Of a stretch of 64,000 nucleotides of DNA, positions 26,527-36,004 are shown in pieces (position 1 is the stretch's first letter; the number at the start of each line of letters is the position of its first letter). The DNA lies in NCBI GenBank assembly GCA_020636445.1, contig JACJXV010000001.1:107706-171705 (forward strand), given 5' to 3'. The notes under the pieces are model-generated. The model was not told where the DNA came from, made no database searches, and saw only the letters and a program-made list of their open reading frames with translations. The position numbers were made by a program, and so were the translations under genes. The DNA comes from Lewinellaceae bacterium (lineage in GTDB: Bacteria; Bacteroidota; Bacteroidia; Chitinophagales; Saprospiraceae).

Positions 26527-27417
26527 TTAAACGGTTTCTCGTTTTTGTAACGCCCCATTCACATAGAGTACCGGTAAATGGGTCCCCCCTACCCCCTCCA
26601 GTTCTATTTGGTTGACGGCCAAATCAAACGCAAAAGCGATATCATCCTGGTATTCACCCAGGCCCCGGTAAAACCCGGTTGCAAATTGAATCGCCGTCTG
26701 GTCCGGCACGGCATCAGTCATGCCAATCACGTAGGGAACATACTTGGCAATTGCCCGGGCCTGCGTTGCTGCGTAACAGGCATTGAGCACCACTACCTTT
26801 ATGGGAATCTTGGTCAGTAAAATTTTAAATAAGGTGGATAGCGACCGGCTTGCAACCAGCTTTGGATTACCATCCTGGTCTTCGAGGATAATACCTCCAT
26901 CGGGGAATTTCTTGGAAGCTTCTACTCCATGGCCCGCAAAATGAACTACTACGGGCTTATGTTTGAGCAACGCTCCCTGCAATTCCCCTACCTTGAGGGC
27001 CCATTCCGCCTTGAGGGAAAAATCAACGATCCCATCCTGCAGGCTGCTCGCAATTTTTACAAACTCTTTTTCCAACTGAATTTTTCCCGTATCCAGTGGG
27101 TTGGAGCCCAAAAATAAAATAGCTGGCCGACCGGCTTTTTCGTCTTTGTCCTTTTCAGGTTTTTTTACGACCAATTCTTCCAGGACAGTCTTGACCGCCT
27201 GAGCAATTTCCGTTTGCTCCCGCAAGGCCTCCCGGTAGGAAATCAAATGCAATTCTTCCTGTTTTTTCAGGAGGGAAAACTTATTCTTCAGTGTGAATAA
27301 CTTCATTTCAACCCCTGCCTTATGCGCTGCATTCAAACCTGCCAACAAAATATCGATAGCCATATCGACTTTGTTTTCCAGTAAAAACTGCTGTACCTCC
27401 TGGGTCTTGATTGGCAT
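26527..27417 (-). CDS. EAD-CHAT caspase-like protease (first of two)
   Basis: 296 residues and paralogous to the downstream gene along its full length. Residues ~1-82 are an EAD-like helical domain (FLLENKVDMAIDILLAGLNA, FTLKNKFSLLKKQEELHL, REQTEIAQAVKTVL). A short Lys/Glu-rich linker leads into the CHAT domain (~97-290) with H163 in HFAGHG and C214 in VLNACYA. The catalytic pair is intact in both paralogues. The EADs are more diverged than the CHAT domains, which suggests different partners. Confidence 0.85.
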   Translation of the reverse strand: MPIKTQEVQQFLLENKVDMAIDILLAGLNAAHKAGVEMKLFTLKNKFSLLKKQEELHLISYREALREQTEIAQAVKTVLEELVVKKPEKDKDEKAGRPAILFLGSNPLDTGKIQLEKEFVKIASSLQDGIVDFSLKAEWALKVGELQGALLKHKPVVVHFAGHGVEASKKFPDGGIILEDQDGNPKLVASRSLSTLFKILLTKIPIKVVVLNACYAATQARAIAKYVPYVIGMTDAVPDQTAIQFATGFYRGLGEYQDDIAFAFDLAVNQIELEGVGGTHLPVLYVNGALQKRETV

Positions 27418-27536
27418 AAAAGCTAAGATTGGGCCGTTTTGGCATTAAGGGGGGGCTCCCCGAGTAATCGCAGCGAAAAGATAAGAGGTTTTTCCGGGTT
27501 TGTACAAACTATACCCCAGACAAAGTATCTTCTGAC

Positions 27537-28826
27537 TTACATCGATCCTTCTACATTAATGAGAATACCTGCCATAACCGATTCACGCAATTGTCGAAGT
27601 TCAGTTTGCTGGGCTGCGGAAAGCTTATTCCAGCGTTCGCTGGCAATAACGACAGCCACTTTCTCCCGGTAGAGTAAGGAGTAGAAACCCAAACACCCCA
27701 ACAGCAGTGCCCCCATCAATAGCCACCACGCCCCGGTAAGCAGACTAACCACTGCCCAGCCGATAAAATACACTAAAAAAGCACCCAGGCCGGCAGCCCA
27801 GAGAATTGGCCCATAAAAGGTGACTGACTCTACCTTGGTATCTTTAATCCATTGTGCCAGTCGTGCCGGCGGATAGCAAAACACCCGCCCGATTCCCGCC
27901 AGCATTCCTCCAGCTGCGCGTTCAAGACCTGCCATAGCAGCTGAGTTGCCCCCATACACCGCAGCATCGCTTATTTGTAACTCGGCCAATCGCTGAAAGT
28001 AGGCATCGGCAACCTGCCTAAGGGCTGCTTTTTCTTCTGCACCCATTTGGTTGACCTGCTGCGCAATGGCTTGCTCGGCGCGCAGGGCCTTTTCCTGCGT
28101 GGAAAATATGGGGAAAACCGGCTCCGGTCGCGTTGAGCGATCCATAATCCACAGGTAATCGGCCAGTTCATCGTCGGCAGGATCTTCAATGATGACCATT
28201 TCTGCCCGCAATCGATCGGCCAGGGTTTCTGTCAACCCTTGCCCGTCGGGCTGCTCTCCGGTGCCATAAAAGGCCCGGGCACCGATGGGTTCTCCAACCG
28301 ACATCATCACCGACGACCGAAATCGATCAGCATAGGTAAAGGTAACCCCGATGGGTACTACATAAACATCTTCCAAATCCGGGTAAGCGTCCAATACACC
28401 AAAAGCAATGCGGCCCAACCCTCGTTGCAAGGGACGTAAGCGTTTTTCGTGCTCCGTGAGCCCCTCCGGAAATATCATGATCGACTTATTGGCCGCCAGG
28501 GCTGCATGGCAAGCGGCAAAGGTCGAATAATTGGTTTTCAGACCATTAATCCCCCCATCGCGCATCCGGAAAATAGGCACCATGTGCAGCGCGCGCAGCA
28601 TAAAATTGGCGAGTGGATTTTGAAAAAAATCGCCCCGCACTAAAAAAAATATGGGCCCCTGCAAAAATACAGCTAATATGCTCGGTTCCATAAACCCAGT
28701 CGGATGGTTTACGGCCAAAATAATAGGCTTGCCCCAGGGAATGCGCTCCGCATGGGCCAGTTGAATTTTCCGAAGAAACACCCGTAACCCTAGGCGAGCG
28801 ATGGGGCGGGCAACCTGATATAACAT
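27537..28826 (-). CDS. PlsC-type acyltransferase
   Basis: I start at the ATG giving MLYQVARPIARL (429 residues); the open frame also allows a TTG 9 bp upstream. The acyltransferase domain is N-terminal: LAVNHPTGFMEPS (the NH(x)5 catalytic block, with Glu where Bacteroidota relatives usually have Asp), FFLVRGDFF, and MIFPEGLTEH. Residues ~330-400 hold two or three hydrophobic helices. The likely role is acylation of lysophosphatidic acid or a related lipid at the membrane. It is divergent from miaA with only 53 bp between. Confidence 0.85.
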   Translation of the reverse strand: MLYQVARPIARLGLRVFLRKIQLAHAERIPWGKPIILAVNHPTGFMEPSILAVFLQGPIFFLVRGDFFQNPLANFMLRALHMVPIFRMRDGGINGLKTNYSTFAACHAALAANKSIMIFPEGLTEHEKRLRPLQRGLGRIAFGVLDAYPDLEDVYVVPIGVTFTYADRFRSSVMMSVGEPIGARAFYGTGEQPDGQGLTETLADRLRAEMVIIEDPADDELADYLWIMDRSTRPEPVFPIFSTQEKALRAEQAIAQQVNQMGAEEKAALRQVADAYFQRLAELQISDAAVYGGNSAAMAGLERAAGGMLAGIGRVFCYPPARLAQWIKDTKVESVTFYGPILWAAGLGAFLVYFIGWAVVSLLTGAWWLLMGALLLGCLGFYSLLYREKVAVVIASERWNKLSAAQQTELRQLRESVMAGILINVEGSM

Positions 28827-28848
28827 AATAGCCAAAATAGGTGATCAC

Positions 28849-28856
28849 CAAAGTTA
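28849..28856 (-). promoter_or_regulatory. Candidate -7 promoter element of the acyltransferase gene
   Basis: On the minus strand it reads TAACTTTG, a full match to the Bacteroidota TAnnTTTG consensus, 22 bp before the ATG at 28826. No clear TTTG -33 element is seen upstream. Confidence 0.45.
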
Positions 28857-28879
28857 GTGTATTCGCTTATTTTTACGGC

Positions 28880-30073
28880 ATGGAAAAGTATCTGTTGGTG
28901 ATTGGGGGCCCTACAGCAAGTGGTAAAACTGCATTGGCTATTCGCCTGGCTCAGCATTTTGGCACAGAAATCCTCTCGGCGGATAGCCGCCAATTCTATC
29001 GGGAGATGGTGATTGGTACGGCTAAACCTACCCCCGAAGAACTGGCCCAGGTACCTCATCATTTCATCGACCACCTTAGTATCCACCAACCGTATTCCGT
29101 TGGCGATTACGAGCGGGATGCCCTGGCCCTGCTGGAGCGACTTTTCCAGCGGCACCAATTGGTTATCGTTGTTGGGGGCTCCGGCTTATTCCTGCAGGCA
29201 CTTTGCCAGGGACTGGATGACTTTCCGGAAGTTTCCCCGGAGGTGCGAGCCCAAGTATCCCAACTGGCCACCGAAAAAGGTATAACAGCACTCCAGGAAT
29301 TACTGCGGGAACGTGACCCAGCTTATTATGCCGCCGTTGACCGGCAAAATCCGGCCCGGTTAACGCGTGCACTGGAAGTAATCCTGACAACTGGCAAACC
29401 CTTTTCAAGTTTTCGCAAGGGCCTGGCAATCAAACGCCCCTTCACCCCTATCTACCTGCAGCCCTACTGGAACCGGCAGTCGCTGTATACCCGTATTAAC
29501 CAACGGGTGGATCAAATGATGGAGCAGGGATTGCTGCAGGAGGTTCAGGAATTATTTCCACACCGAACCCTAACGGCCCTGCAAACAGTAGGCTACCAGG
29601 AACTTTTTGCCCACCTGGAAGGACAATCCAGCCTGGCTGAAGCAGTCAACCTGATCAAACAAAATAGCCGCCGCTACGCCAAGCGCCAGCTTACCTGGTT
29701 CCGGCGGGAAGGCTTCTGGAAACATTTCGCAGGCAACCAGAAAAACGATGCACTCCTCTTGTCCTACCTGGAAGAAGCAATCGCCCATGGGTTCACCTGG
29801 CAGGCCTCCCGCGATCCGGATCAGGTAACCCTTTCGCAGCGCGATGGAACACAAATCAGGGCAAGCTGGACCCACCAGAGAGTCCAGTTCAGTGGTGCTA
29901 CCGACCACCCCCAACTTCCTTTTTGGCTGCTCCACGAACTGTGCTACCGCACTGCGGAGAAACCCATTACGCTAGTTCCCCCGCATGATTCCTGGAAACA
30001 GTGGCTACCAAAGGTGGGATACCAACTCCATGCGGAAGGCACCGGTTGGCTGGGGCAAGTTCCTAATTTCTGA
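28880..30073 (+). CDS. miaA: tRNA dimethylallyltransferase MiaA with C-terminal extension
   Basis: 397 residues from MEKYLLVIGGPTASGK. It adds a dimethylallyl group to A37 of tRNAs reading UNN codons. Visible motifs are the P-loop GGPTASGKT (8-16), SADSRQFYREMVIGTAKP, HHFIDHLS, VVGGSGLFLQALC, NPARLTRALEV, and the C-terminal QNSRRYAKRQLTWFRRE that normally lies close to the end. Here about 100 further residues follow (HGFTWQAS..., SWTHQRVQFSGATDHPQLPFW, WLPKVGYQLHAEG). They have no motif I recognise. Typical MiaA is ~300 residues. Confidence 0.93.
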   Translation: MEKYLLVIGGPTASGKTALAIRLAQHFGTEILSADSRQFYREMVIGTAKPTPEELAQVPHHFIDHLSIHQPYSVGDYERDALALLERLFQRHQLVIVVGGSGLFLQALCQGLDDFPEVSPEVRAQVSQLATEKGITALQELLRERDPAYYAAVDRQNPARLTRALEVILTTGKPFSSFRKGLAIKRPFTPIYLQPYWNRQSLYTRINQRVDQMMEQGLLQEVQELFPHRTLTALQTVGYQELFAHLEGQSSLAEAVNLIKQNSRRYAKRQLTWFRREGFWKHFAGNQKNDALLLSYLEEAIAHGFTWQASRDPDQVTLSQRDGTQIRASWTHQRVQFSGATDHPQLPFWLLHELCYRTAEKPITLVPPHDSWKQWLPKVGYQLHAEGTGWLGQVPNF

Positions 30074-30086
30074 TTTCTGGTTTTCT

Positions 30087-30150
30087 CGTTTCTGATTTCC
30101 TTCGCCGGCCGTAGCTTTGCGCAGGCGGGTCGTTTCTGATTTCCTTCGCC
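30087..30150. repeat. 20-bp direct repeat, two copies
   Basis: CGTTTCTGATTTCCTTCGCC occurs at 30087-30106 and again, identical, at 30131-30150 (44-bp period). Each is followed by a GGCGGG/CCCGCC-rich segment. Confidence 0.8.
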
Positions 30151-30197
30151 CGTCGAAGCCCGCCATAGGCGGACAAGCTTAGCGTAGGCGGGTCCTC

Positions 30198-30252
30198 ACC
30201 CTTCACTAAGGACCATTGTCAGCCCTTAACTTCTCAGTTGAAATAGCACTAC
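30198..30252. repeat. Dispersed repeat, copy A
   Basis: Begins ACCCTTCACTAAGGACCATT. It aligns with 55397-55452 over about 55 bp. Nearly all differences in the first 45 bp are A/G or C/T transitions. Confidence 0.6.
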
Positions 30253-30270
30253 AACCTACCCAACACAAAA

Positions 30271-30299
30271 GGGGGACTGACAAATTAATGCCAGCCCCC
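30271..30299 (-). terminator. GC-rich hairpin between convergent genes
   Basis: GGGGGACTG pairs with CAGCCCCC with one bulged A. Read on the minus strand it is followed by TTTTGTG, so it could terminate the CHRD-protein transcript. Confidence 0.45.
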
Positions 30300-30443
30300 A
30301 GGGTACAGTTTTACTCACTCATTCCATTTGTGACGTAACCACTACAGTGATTCAACGAATTGCCTTGCTGGCTTTACCTTTAGTCACAAACCGAATGCTA
30401 CTATACCCATTTGTGAAGGATTTCTTTCCGGATTAACGCACGC

Positions 30444-33400
30444 TTACCGGATGATCACAGGTTTAGCAGGGGTAGGTTTTTGATCCACCCACAACTGGAT
30501 ATAATACATACCAGATGGCAACCCTTGCAGATTGATGCGCTCCTGCGTTTGCCCTTCTGGAAGTGCGATGGTTTGGTTGCGCAAAATGCGGCCCCACTGA
30601 TCCGTCAGCTGCCATTGGCCATTCGCCGCCCGTGGCGAGTCAATCAACAGGTAGGTTTCCGTCTGTGCAGGCAGTGGAGCTACGCGCCATTTCCAGTTGA
30701 GCAGTTCAGGATCGAAGGCATTGGTCAGCAGACCCAGCGTCAGGTCTACCGAAGCACCTGTGCCTACGCTTAACAAACTACCATCGCTAGCCACCGCCCG
30801 GTGATAAAGGGTTATACTTTGCCCAGGCAGAACGCCAGCGCCAACCAACAAGGCAGCTACCGTGCCAAACGTCGTGGAGAAGACGGTATCACGGCCTGTA
30901 CTGACCGAGAGTAAAATGGTACTGAAATCAGCTACGGGAGAAAGTTGCCAGATATAAACAACCCGGTTATTATTGGGATCTGTGGCTCCTTTCCAGGTGG
31001 CCTGGAAGGCCGTGGTGGGATCACCCTGAATCGTTACCGCTGCTCCGGTTGTTGGGGTCAAAATAGCAGTAGCTGACGGGAAAAAGTTGACTTCCGGCAG
31101 CACCTGGCCGCGAATTTCACCGGAACCCACCTGCACCGTATGGAAATTGGCATACAAGCTGCCTTTAATCAGGGAATCCACAACAGCTGCCGCGGGAGTC
31201 TGGCTATTATTCTCAACCCGAATTTCTCCACTTTTGCTATCAGCATCCAATGAGACCTGGATGGGGACGGCAATCCCACCTCCTTGTCCGGCAGCACCAT
31301 TATGTAAATGCGCGCCGCCCGCTACATTGGGGTTGAAAGCACCTAACAGGCTGCCAAAGCTACCTGTCGTAGTGATCTGGCTGCCATTCCATTCTACACT
31401 AACCATACCGCGGCCGCTGGAAGCTACCGCTGGTACTTCGTGTAATCCATTGAGGTAACCGAGTAAATAAGCCTTGGCAACAGGCCGCAAATTACCGCGT
31501 AATTCCCCACCCGCAAACTGCGTTGTGTGAATATTGGCATATACCCGCCGGGCACGTACGGTATCAATAAAGCTGGCCGAAGTAGCCAGGGTATTTCCCG
31601 ATGCTTCAAATGATCCGGAGCGGTTATCACCGGCCAGGGTGGTATTGAGTCGGTACAGAATCCCCCCATTTTGGCCCGGCAATCCTGCGTGCAAGTGTGC
31701 TCCACCGGCCACATTAATATTAAAGTCGCTGCCTAACCCCGAAAAAGACCCGGTAGCCACTACCCGGCTCGGCGATACTTCCATGGCCAACATTCCGCGA
31801 GCAGCGGTGTTTACAGGAACCGTTTCTGCAGCTCCACTCAGCGGAGTCAGGAAGTAATTATTAGCCTGGGCCAGTAATTGAGCACGTACCTCTCCTGAGC
31901 CTACTTTGGTTGTGTGGATATTGGCATACAGGAACCGGCGCTGAAGGGTATCCTTTTTGCCCCCCGTTAGGGAAAAAGCATTTTGCGCTGCTAAAAACTC
32001 CCCGCTTTTCAAGTCGCCACTGACCACACTTGCTAATGGAAATATAATTGGGCCGTTCTGGCCAAGCAAACCTGCATGCAAGTGAGCACCTCCGGCGATC
32101 GAGGCATTGAAGTCGCCATCCAGTTTGCTAAAGGCACCGGAAACCGTCAATGTGTTCCCCTGTACCTCGCCGATCAGCGCACCTTGTCCATTACTGATGA
32201 CTGGCTGTGTCTCCTGCGTTCCGGTAAAGAACCCCTGGAAATAATATTGTGCTGTAGGAACCAACTGCCCCCGTAATTCACCACCCCCATGCAGGGTTGT
32301 ATGAATATTGAGGTAGTGCCGGCGGGCAAAAAGATCCTCACGCAGGGTACTGGTAAGTGCATATTGATTATTCGCTGCTAAAAAAGAGCCACTCCGCTGA
32401 TCGGCGTTGACAGAACTGGTCAGTCCAACGGCGATACCTCCATTCTGACCTGCCAGTCCGGTATGCAGGTGTGCACCACCGGCAACTGCAGCATTGTAAT
32501 CGCCTTCCAGGCCACTAAAGGAGCCGCTAAGCGTTAAATCATCGCCTTTTACCTCTGCCAGAACTGCTCCCGTTGCCTTCGTCAGCACACTCGGGTTTTC
32601 ATTTGCTCCCGACAGGTGAGCCCAAAACGCGGCATTGGCTTCACCACTGTATACCTGACCGCGCAGCTCGCCACCGCCAAAGCCAGTAGTATGGATGTTG
32701 GCATAGATACGCCGCTGCTCCAGCAAATCCTTTTGCTCACTGGTCAGGGCAAACTTATTATTAGCCGCCAGATAAGTACCTGAGCGATTGTCAGGATTAA
32801 CCGTAGCGTTCAGGCGAATGGCAATCCCGCCATTACTACCCGCAAGCCCATTATGCAAATGAGATCCTCCGGCTACTGCCGGGTTGAAATCACTGGAAAG
32901 CCCCTGGAAGGCCCCCGTAACAGTTAGGGTATCTCCCTCAACTTCCAGCATCAGCATCCCACTGCCATTCGACATAACAGCCGGAACTTCCTGACTACCA
33001 AAAAGTCCTGCCTGATAGTATTTGCTGGATTTGCGAAGAAGCTGGCCGCGAATTTCGCCCCCGCCATACGCTGAGGTGTGCACATTCACATACCACTGGC
33101 GATTTTTCAGGGCTGTAATTTGCGCTTCGGTAAGGATGAACGTGTTATTGGCCGCTTCAAACTTGCCGCCCTTCTTATCTGCGTCAGGGGTGACCGTCAG
33201 GCCTATGGCGATTCCACCACCCTGTCCTGCATAACCAATATGGATATGAGATCCCCCCGCCGGGGTTCCCGTAAAATCACCCACCAGGTTTTTAAAATCA
33301 CCGGACACCACCAACTGGGTGCCATCTAATTTCGCGGTGACCTGCCCGCTGGCTGGACTCAGCACCGGACTAACCTCCTGGTTGCCACCCAGGAAAGCGA

Positions 33401-33776
33401 CAAACTCCTCCTGACTGGAATTTACCTTGGGCATTACGGTAATTTGCCCCTTCATCCCAAAGCTGGCATGAGGAGTACAAACATAGTAATACGTGCGGGC
33501 CGTAGTAAGAACCACCGTCCCTCCGCCAAAAGGGGTTGAAAACCCTCCGTTAGGAGTACTGCCATTGCTATCCCAGGTAGCTTTATCCACCTCGGTGGCA
33601 TTATGGTCGCCGTCTATTTGAAAGATAATAGTATCACCAACTGTTACAGTGAGTATTGCCGGAGTAAAGGTAAATCCGGAGTTGGTAACCGTATGCTGGG
33701 TAGCCATCGCCCAGTGAGTTGGTCCCAGGGAACATAAAAAAAACATAAAGAGTGTACGCATCTTTTGCATGAGCAT
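30444..33776 (-). CDS. Secreted cupredoxin - six CHRD domains - type IX sorting domain protein
   Basis: 1110 residues with an N-terminal signal. Residues ~27-116 are a plastocyanin-like cupredoxin with type 1 copper ligands H58 (DGDHNA), C100, H103 and M108 (YVCTPHASFGMKG). Six CHRD domains follow (~120-790), each with the GGSHxHxGxAGQxGGI block and ending in (V/A)NxHT...GGEIRGQL. CHRD is also found in chordin. A fibronectin-like segment (~800-910) and a type IX C-terminal domain (RINLQGLPSGMYYIQLWVDQK...PVIIR) close it. It is probably exported to the cell surface. The gene lies directly downstream of a sigma/anti-sigma-like pair on the same strand. Confidence 0.9.
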   Translation of the reverse strand: MLMQKMRTLFMFFLCSLGPTHWAMATQHTVTNSGFTFTPAILTVTVGDTIIFQIDGDHNATEVDKATWDSNGSTPNGGFSTPFGGGTVVLTTARTYYYVCTPHASFGMKGQITVMPKVNSSQEEFVAFLGGNQEVSPVLSPASGQVTAKLDGTQLVVSGDFKNLVGDFTGTPAGGSHIHIGYAGQGGGIAIGLTVTPDADKKGGKFEAANNTFILTEAQITALKNRQWYVNVHTSAYGGGEIRGQLLRKSSKYYQAGLFGSQEVPAVMSNGSGMLMLEVEGDTLTVTGAFQGLSSDFNPAVAGGSHLHNGLAGSNGGIAIRLNATVNPDNRSGTYLAANNKFALTSEQKDLLEQRRIYANIHTTGFGGGELRGQVYSGEANAAFWAHLSGANENPSVLTKATGAVLAEVKGDDLTLSGSFSGLEGDYNAAVAGGAHLHTGLAGQNGGIAVGLTSSVNADQRSGSFLAANNQYALTSTLREDLFARRHYLNIHTTLHGGGELRGQLVPTAQYYFQGFFTGTQETQPVISNGQGALIGEVQGNTLTVSGAFSKLDGDFNASIAGGAHLHAGLLGQNGPIIFPLASVVSGDLKSGEFLAAQNAFSLTGGKKDTLQRRFLYANIHTTKVGSGEVRAQLLAQANNYFLTPLSGAAETVPVNTAARGMLAMEVSPSRVVATGSFSGLGSDFNINVAGGAHLHAGLPGQNGGILYRLNTTLAGDNRSGSFEASGNTLATSASFIDTVRARRVYANIHTTQFAGGELRGNLRPVAKAYLLGYLNGLHEVPAVASSGRGMVSVEWNGSQITTTGSFGSLLGAFNPNVAGGAHLHNGAAGQGGGIAVPIQVSLDADSKSGEIRVENNSQTPAAAVVDSLIKGSLYANFHTVQVGSGEIRGQVLPEVNFFPSATAILTPTTGAAVTIQGDPTTAFQATWKGATDPNNNRVVYIWQLSPVADFSTILLSVSTGRDTVFSTTFGTVAALLVGAGVLPGQSITLYHRAVASDGSLLSVGTGASVDLTLGLLTNAFDPELLNWKWRVAPLPAQTETYLLIDSPRAANGQWQLTDQWGRILRNQTIALPEGQTQERINLQGLPSGMYYIQLWVDQKPTPAKPVIIR

Positions 33777-33902
33777 GAAGTTTTGGGTAATGAAATGACC
33801 GTTCCGGCGAATACCGGAATAAAAAAGCTAGTCTAGCGGCAGGCAACACCTGCCGTAGATCAGTAGTATTAGTAAACTTTAGATTTCCAGGCTTGGCGAT
33901 CC

Positions 33903-35237
33903 TCAAAACACGGACCGCCGCATTACTATTCGAACACCGAAGCTTTGTAAATCAACTTTTCCGCGGCCAACGCCAGCCAATGATTGCTTACTGAACAATT
34001 CTGACTGAAAATTGATGCGGGAGTTCAACTGGAATACATATCCGACTCCAAGGTCAATGCTGCTCCACCAGAACTGACTGTCCTGGGAGGAACTCCACCG
34101 CTTAGTCTGGTTTCCGCTTCCATAGGGGTATTGATAATCATATCGTTCATTGAGCATAAACCAATTAGCAATGCCCAGGCGCCCCGTCCAGCCGGCTCCA
34201 CCGCCCAGGGGGCGTTGGTAATAAGCGATGGATAGCGGTGTCTCAATCATCGAGCAAACACCGATGGTTCGGGTGGGAGGTACACCGGGCCAACTCCCAC
34301 GTGGGGGACTGAATTCATTCGCTCCGGCTACGTACCATTCCCGGCTAAGCAACCCACCAGCAGCAAATGACCAATGTTTGCCCGCCGAAACTTCGAGTAA
34401 TAGTCCCGCATTAAGCCCCGGCCGATTGAAATCCCCCCAGCCTACACTATTGAGTTTCGCTTGGGCAGTAAGTCCAACCCAAAGCCGCATCGGGGAAGGA
34501 TGTGACGAGGGTATGTTGTATGCTAACACTTGAGGTGCCGACACCTTAAGTTGGGTATCCTTTTCCTTTTCCCGGGAAGACTGGTAGGTTAAAACAGGCA
34601 TTGCAGCAGGTAACCCTTCCAGGTATATCGGTTCTCTGGCAGAAAAGCCTGCCTCGCCCGGGTTGGTGGGTATTGAGTAAGGTGCCGTTGTACCTTGCTG
34701 CGGCAATCCTGCTATTTCTTCCCCTGGCAACACAGATTGAACGGCTGCAACCGGAATCAGGTCAGGGCGGCTCTCAGATTGGCTTCCGGGCACAGGGCCG
34801 GAGGGATTTATTGAGGTAATATGCTTGTTTTGCACGTTGCCGGTAATGGTGGTTTCTTTAGGATACGTAAATACACCAGGATTTGGATTTACACCTGAGG
34901 CATTTTTTTCCCGGGAATCGATGCCAGCCACCAGCGAATCGGGTTGCAATTCCCTGTTCGCGGGGTTTACCGACGCCTGAATCCGCTCCTCTTTTTGTCC
35001 AGGTAATGATTGGTTCTCAGGTATCGTATTTCTCGTGCTTAACCCATACCAACAGGCAATTACGCCGAGAAGTACAGCTACGGCCCCCAGCCACCACCAA
35101 AACAGTACCCGACGCCGGCGATGGCGGTCCAGTTTTGCTTCCATAAGCCGCCAGGCCTCCGGGTTGGCGGTGAAGGGGTACTGTTCTGCTGAGCGCTGGA
35201 ACAGTTCATCAATCTCTTGGCGATCCTGTTTATCCAT
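33903..35237 (-). CDS. Anti-sigma-like single-span protein with C-terminal beta-barrel-like domain
   Basis: 444 residues. Residues ~1-40 resemble the cytoplasmic part of Bacteroidota anti-sigma proteins (DELFQRSAEQYPFTANPEAWRLMEAKLD). One membrane helix follows at ~42-62 (VLFWWWLGAVAVLLGVIACW). Residues ~65-240 are a low-complexity Pro/Ser/Glu linker. Residues ~245-444 are beta-strands with a porin-like look (LWVGLTAQAKLN, LNAGLLLEVSAGKHWSFAAGGLL, SSIDLGVGYVFQLNSRINFQSEL) and a final VRIVMRRSVF. The gene overlaps the sigma factor gene by 8 bp. Such proteins may span both membranes; that is inference. Confidence 0.8.
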   Translation of the reverse strand: MDKQDRQEIDELFQRSAEQYPFTANPEAWRLMEAKLDRHRRRRVLFWWWLGAVAVLLGVIACWYGLSTRNTIPENQSLPGQKEERIQASVNPANRELQPDSLVAGIDSREKNASGVNPNPGVFTYPKETTITGNVQNKHITSINPSGPVPGSQSESRPDLIPVAAVQSVLPGEEIAGLPQQGTTAPYSIPTNPGEAGFSAREPIYLEGLPAAMPVLTYQSSREKEKDTQLKVSAPQVLAYNIPSSHPSPMRLWVGLTAQAKLNSVGWGDFNRPGLNAGLLLEVSAGKHWSFAAGGLLSREWYVAGANEFSPPRGSWPGVPPTRTIGVCSMIETPLSIAYYQRPLGGGAGWTGRLGIANWFMLNERYDYQYPYGSGNQTKRWSSSQDSQFWWSSIDLGVGYVFQLNSRINFQSELFSKQSLAGVGRGKVDLQSFGVRIVMRRSVF

Positions 35238-35787
35238 ATTTTGTATCCAGTGATTTTCGGACCATTTCCTGTAATTTGCCCCGTGCTTTTGACAAATTTG
35301 ACTTACTGGTTCCGACTGAAATACCTAACTGTTTCGCTATTTCCTCATGATTATATCCATCAATGACGAATAAGTTAAAAACGGTCCGGTAGGCTGTGGA
35401 AAGCGACTGGACCATTCGCATGAGATCCTGATAGTGAATCCGGCTTAAAATATCTTCCACTGAATAGTGGTTATCCTCCACCTGCATATCTTCAAAAGGT
35501 TTAAACCGACTTTGTTTTTTTAGATGCTTAAGTGCAGTATTGATAAGAATCCGCCGAAACCAAGGCTTGAAAGGGCGATCCTTGTCAAATCGCTTGATGT
35601 GTAAAAACACTTTTAAAAACCCATCATTCAAGATTTCAATAGCTTCCGGTTCGGAATGCGCATAGCGAATGCAGATACTCATGCCGTAGGCGTAGTAACT
35701 GTCGTACAACTGCTTCTGTGCAGCCCGCTCCTGACGGACACAGGCAGCTAACAGCTGTTGCCATTCCACTGACGATATTTCCAACAT
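35230..35787 (-). CDS. ECF-type RNA polymerase sigma factor
   Basis: 185 residues. Region 2 is seen as LYDSYYAYGMSICIRYAHSEPEAIEILNDGFLKVFLHIKRFDKDRPFKPWFRRILINTALKHLK. Region 4 is seen as LSTAYRTVFNLFVIDGYNHEEIAKQLGISVGTSKSNLSKARGKLQ, with the helix-turn-helix. It belongs to the Bacteroidota RpoE-like group. It overlaps the next gene, an anti-sigma-like protein, which probably holds it inactive. The CHRD surface protein further downstream may be part of the regulon or operon. Confidence 0.93.
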   Translation of the reverse strand: MLEISSVEWQQLLAACVRQERAAQKQLYDSYYAYGMSICIRYAHSEPEAIEILNDGFLKVFLHIKRFDKDRPFKPWFRRILINTALKHLKKQSRFKPFEDMQVEDNHYSVEDILSRIHYQDLMRMVQSLSTAYRTVFNLFVIDGYNHEEIAKQLGISVGTSKSNLSKARGKLQEMVRKSLDTKYG

Positions 35788-36004
35788 CCGGTTTCAGCGC
35801 GTTTCTCGTTCCTTATACCCCTTTCCAGGTAGTCAGGTTGCCTGTTGAGTACCGAATTTGAAAAAAATTAAATCCATTTTCCTGTGGTTAAACTATTTTA
35901 TAGATTTTAGCTTTCCCTATAGGGTAAACAATTCCCATACCCTGTTTTACTTTGGCGCAGTCCAAATGGAATAAATAAGTGCAAACACAAAATAATCTTG
36001 GAAA

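Larger units (their letters stand above)
30074..30443. other. Repeat-rich intergenic region
   Basis: 370 bp between convergent genes. It holds TTTCTGA short units (30064-30100), two 20-bp direct repeats, a GC-rich inverted stretch built from GGCGGG/CCCGCC strings, a ~55-bp dispersed repeat and one terminator-like hairpin. No gene is seen. Confidence 0.6.
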
